Shown here piece by piece: positions 60,529-64,000 of a DNA stretch of 64,000 nucleotides; position 1 is the stretch's first letter, and every line of letters begins with the position of its first letter. The notes beneath the pieces were generated by a model. It did no database searches. It saw only the letters and a list, made by a program, of their open reading frames with translations, and was not told where the DNA came from. The translations under genes were made by a program, and so were the position numbers. The DNA is taken from positions 19,994,038-20,058,037 of the forward strand of contig NC_092098.1 of the NCBI RefSeq assembly GCF_045679555.1, written 5' to 3'. Source of the stretch: Salvelinus alpinus (taxonomy: Eukaryota > Chordata > Actinopteri > Salmoniformes > Salmonidae).

Positions 60529-63500
60529 GTAAGAAACACTGTTTTTATTTATTATCTTTTTAAATTAAATCCAGTGAGTGTCTCACTTATTCTATCCTGA
60601 TTAAAATCCGTACTGCAATATGTACCAATAATTATAAAGAAACAACAGGAAAAAATAACTGAATTGATGTAGCCTATCAATGGAATCCATGAAATTAGGA
60701 GAGATCGGATTTGAAAAGGGTGTAAATGACTTTGTCTACAAAATCCATATTATTGTAACGGTGCAGGTAGAGGTGTTTTAGGTGTGAAGTAGCCTACATT
60801 TTTTGTTGATTGCTGTGTGGCGGTGTGCACGGGTCCATGATGCCGCAGATGGTGCTGATAGCACGGTTTGTTTTCGCATTATACCAGCGAGAGTTATGAA
60901 TATGTAAAATGGCTGGATAGGAAGAACGAACGAGGTGGGAGTGAGAGAGAAATTAAGAAAAGGCTTGAAATGCCTGATTTGTCGACTTTTTGAGCGGTCA
61001 AAACTTGAATGTGCACTGGCACATGCAGTGCGAAGTACGAAGTAATCTATGCTTATCATTTATTTCATTGTTAATCTTTTTTTAAATATAATTTGCTGTG
61101 ATTATTTGACTTATTGTTGTCGTTTTTGTGGGTCTGTCTGTGAATGTGTTTTTGCGCTTGGCTATGGACACAGCCGTAATGTTCTGGAGGGGTGCTGTGG
61201 GGATTTTTGGGAGGTGATTTGGATGAGATTTTTGGCAAGAGTCCCTGTCTGGCGATGAGTAGGCTAGTTGCCATGTTGAAAAATGAAGTAACAAATGAAG
61301 AGCTTCTTCCACATAAATGATGCTCCCAAATTAATTACCACATAATGAAAATACAATTACACTTTTCAAAATGTCCTCTTTTATTTTGTGGACATTATGA
61401 GTCAAATCTTGGTTAGGCCTATATGATTTCTGTTATAAAGTGCTTTCTGTTTTGAAGGGGAAAATCCTTGTTCAACATGGCTGAAAATCCCCGACCCTAT
61501 TACCGTTGCTGATCTCCCTTGCTATTACAGTGTATTATAATAACTCTGAACAAATCTGCGTTGAAAATAACACAGAAACTAAACAGCATCTCTGTCCTTT
61601 GTTGAGCCTGCCTTTTTTAAGTTATGTATGTATGTTTATGAGTTATGATTTCATAAATTAGCCTGGAGGATGATCAGATAGGTTTTCTCTTATGACGCCA
61701 TATGTAGGCCTAACAGACATTTGTCAATACTGGAAGGGCAAACTCATATAGCCTAGATACATACTTACATTGGCGCTTACTTCTATTTAGGCTGTTTCGT
61801 GTTAATAATTGTTTAATGACATATCAGTCTATAATTTTGGAGAAATAAGTCCTGTGCATATGAGCGTTGATATTTCATATTTTCATAAATGGGTCTATTT
61901 ACATTGAAGCATTTGGATGTCTCTCTGAATGCATAGCAATTAAAATGAAAAAAATAAGGTGTAGGCACAAATTATCTCAGACCAGCATCCAATAGTCTTT
62001 TAAAGCTATTTAATTCGATCTAATTTATTAGACCAAAGAAGGCCCCAGATGCGTGGGTGGATGTAGACAAGCCCAGGCGTGTTTCCCTCTAATAGCCCAC
62101 CTGAACCCTGGCTGCTGTGTGTGCGCGCGCGTGCGTGTGTATTTGTGTGTTTGTGAAAGGGGGGACACCCCTCCCTCTCTGCCTTGCGTTGGGCCTGTTT
62201 GCTGTGAAGTTGCGATTTCAATGTGGTTATAATTTAATTGTAACAATATATTGTGTGCATTTTTTATTGTTAAATGGTTCACTTTAATATTTTGTAAACA
62301 TCATATTTTAGTTGAATATTCTATTCCATTTTCAACGCAAATACACCAAATTCAATGGGCAAGCTAATTATTCACAGCGACAAATTGTTCAATTACGTAA
62401 ATCAAAGAAAATAAATAAAAGAAGAGACACTCAAACCTATTTCAGTCAAAATGGCAGTAAAAATCATTAGTATTAATTTGCTAGATCTTTAAGTGTTGCA
62501 AATCGCTCAATCTTTTTTAGGCCTACAACCAATGTCGCTAAATGAAATAGCATATTTTTACGACCATTAGCACTATATTTCATTACGGAAGATGGGCATT
62601 AGACAATTTTGTCAATATGGAAATCATTTGAATGGATTTTTATAATCAGACTACATTATTTTTTAAATACAAATTATGATAATCTAACACTGATACACAG
62701 ATTTGTATTAATGATTACCTAGAATGATGATCAATTAATGATGTAAGCATTTCAGAAACGCTATATTTGATGTAGAACATTTTGTAATTTCAGTGTCATT
62801 TTTAGGATGTATAGGTCTATTGAAAAAATATGAATTATGAAATTAAAATGAAATAAATATAATCAAATTGTCCCCTCAATTGCATTTGGAAACTGAATTG
62901 AATAAATCTAAATATATGTTGTCATAAGGCATTCCCTCCCTCGTCATAAACTCCAACTGTCACCCTCTACCCCTCCCTCCCGCTCCTGCCCCCTCCCTCA
63001 TATAAAATAGAAATATGCAAAATTGGTCTCTCTCTATTTTAGCCCAAATCCCCAGCTGCCTTCTCCCACAGCTGCGCAATTAGCGCTGGGATCTGCCGTA
63101 TCACCCAATGACAGAGCAGCAAAGCAGGTCACAGGACAGAAGCGTGCCAAGATAATTGCCCATAGTCCCTGCTCTTATTTTTCGAATCGAATATGTTCAT
63201 AAATCACTTTTTTTATGCAATAATACTGCAACAATAAAATGCACAGCCCTTTTCGTAAACTTAGCATAGGCCTACTCCCACTTAATTTTAACGTGAAGGG
63301 TCAGATTGTATTCTTATAAACACAAACAAACATTGTCATATCTCGATTATTTATTAGTGTAATTTAGATTAATTCTGACTCCTTGAGTCGGTGCTGGATG
63401 CCCTGGGTTCAATAAGGAGTCAAATAGTCTTAACCTACTCGTAAAAAGGTAAAAAGGCCTACTGTTAGAATGTTTTATTTATTATTGTTTTCGTTTTGAG

Positions 63501-64000
63501 CCCAAATAAACCTTCAAACTTCCCTCCCGTAAAAAATCATCCCACAAACTTTTTCAATGGACTTCATGTGGGTACAAAACTATTTCTATGTCCTTGGCCG
63601 GAGTTGCCCTTGCCTCTAGTAAGGAACTCGAAAGGTGCGTTTTACCTCGGTGTAGTGTTGATTAGGTCTACCTATTTAATAATGTTGTCAGATGTACAGT
63701 AGGCTGAACGTTACTGCTGCTGGTGTAAAAGTGGTGCGTTGCAGTGGTGAGGCTGGCAGGGGAGCGCAGGGGATTTCAGAGCGCGCGGAGAGGAGCCATG
63801 GCACTTTCAGCGATAGGATCATGTCATATCGTCATGGCACATCGTACCTAACCCTTACATTAACCGTCTTAAATTTCAACTTCAATAGGGTGACGTCAAA
63901 GTTGGACGTCCCAAGGATCCCCTTTGCGTTTCCCATTTTCTTTTCGATTCGTCTGTCTCTCCACATCCTCTCGCTCTTCTCTCAACCCATCCTTATAACG
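60529..64000 (+). other. Start of dscaml1-like intron 1
   Basis: No further exon seen. Mostly AT-rich, especially 62220-62930, with a C/T-rich block at 62935-63000 and a repeat fragment at 63845-63920 (TAACCCTTACATTAAC, AATAGGGTGACGTCAAAGTT) shared with 3290-3400. No transposon with clear ends is visible, in contrast with the rest of the window. Confidence 0.5.
63030..63185. promoter_or_regulatory. Candidate conserved non-coding element in intron 1
   Basis: A GC-balanced island in AT-rich DNA that packs transcription-factor-like motifs: E boxes (CAGCTG twice), CAATTAG (homeodomain core) and CCAATGACAG (a MEIS/PBX-like TGACAG). No repeat match. Inference only; conservation was not tested. Confidence 0.3.

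Overview
This window is vertebrate nuclear DNA and almost certainly comes from a salmonid fish (salmon, trout or char). The evidence is spliced genes with GT-AG introns, HpaI-type tRNA SINEs, many Tc1/mariner elements including copies of the salmonid type from which Sleeping Beauty was derived, and other repeats I recognise from salmonid genomes. Most of the 64 kb is repeats; coding exons make up only about 2.6 kb.

Four host genes can be read by eye, and their order and orientation match the TMPRSS4 - (IL10RA) - TMPRSS13 - (FXYD6) - FXYD2 - DSCAML1 block of human 11q23.3. (1) A partial tmprss4-like gene on the minus strand (about 0.2-2.7 kb) encodes a type II transmembrane serine protease; the exons carrying the catalytic Ser lie left of the window. 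(2) A complete tmprss13-like gene on the plus strand runs from 13.77 to 33.6 kb in 13 coding exons. Its conceptual protein is 479 aa with a membrane anchor, LDLa-like and SRCR modules and a full His/Asp/Ser trypsin domain. (3) A small plus-strand FXYD gene (49.7-53.5 kb, 60 aa, fxyd2-like) encodes a Na,K-ATPase regulatory subunit. (4) The first coding exon of a dscaml1-like gene lies at 60.49-60.53 kb, behind a CpG-rich promoter-like stretch, and its first intron fills the rest of the window. il10ra and fxyd6 were not found between their neighbours.

Region by region: 3-10 kb between the two protease genes holds three Tc1 elements, a palindromic MITE wrapped around a LINE fragment, and SINEs. 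10.1-13.7 kb is a direct duplication of about 1.57 kb reaching into the tmprss13 5' region; its second copy also carries a solo LTR. tmprss13 intron 1 (13.8-20.1 kb) holds a Tc1, a long antisense LINE split by a second solo LTR with a clean target-site duplication, and another LINE tail. Introns 4 to 6 (21-30.4 kb) hold fold-back repeats, a 5S rRNA-like fragment, a Tc1, and a stack of nested insertions in a LINE tail (hAT, HpaI SINE, another DNA element, Tc1, long SINE). Intron 10 holds a second hAT with a long (CT)n tract. Just past the tmprss13 poly(A) signal is a 7.7 kb minisatellite of about 168 copies of a 46-bp unit (33.8-41.5 kb). Then come further Tc1 elements, a palindromic MITE, a hAT-like element, degenerate TTAGGG-like sequence and a (GT)n tract. 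Two short minisatellites (34 bp x10 and 36 bp x8) and two more Tc1 elements lie between fxyd2 and dscaml1.

I found no undescribed multi-gene system. The most unusual items are the two-level organisation of the 46-bp minisatellite, the duplication of the tmprss13 upstream region, a Tc1 element that joins halves of two families, a LINE remnant held between the arms of a palindromic MITE, and a probable GC-AG intron in tmprss4. Exon boundaries are hand-placed from splice consensus and reading frame, and homology calls are from memory of the families without any database search.
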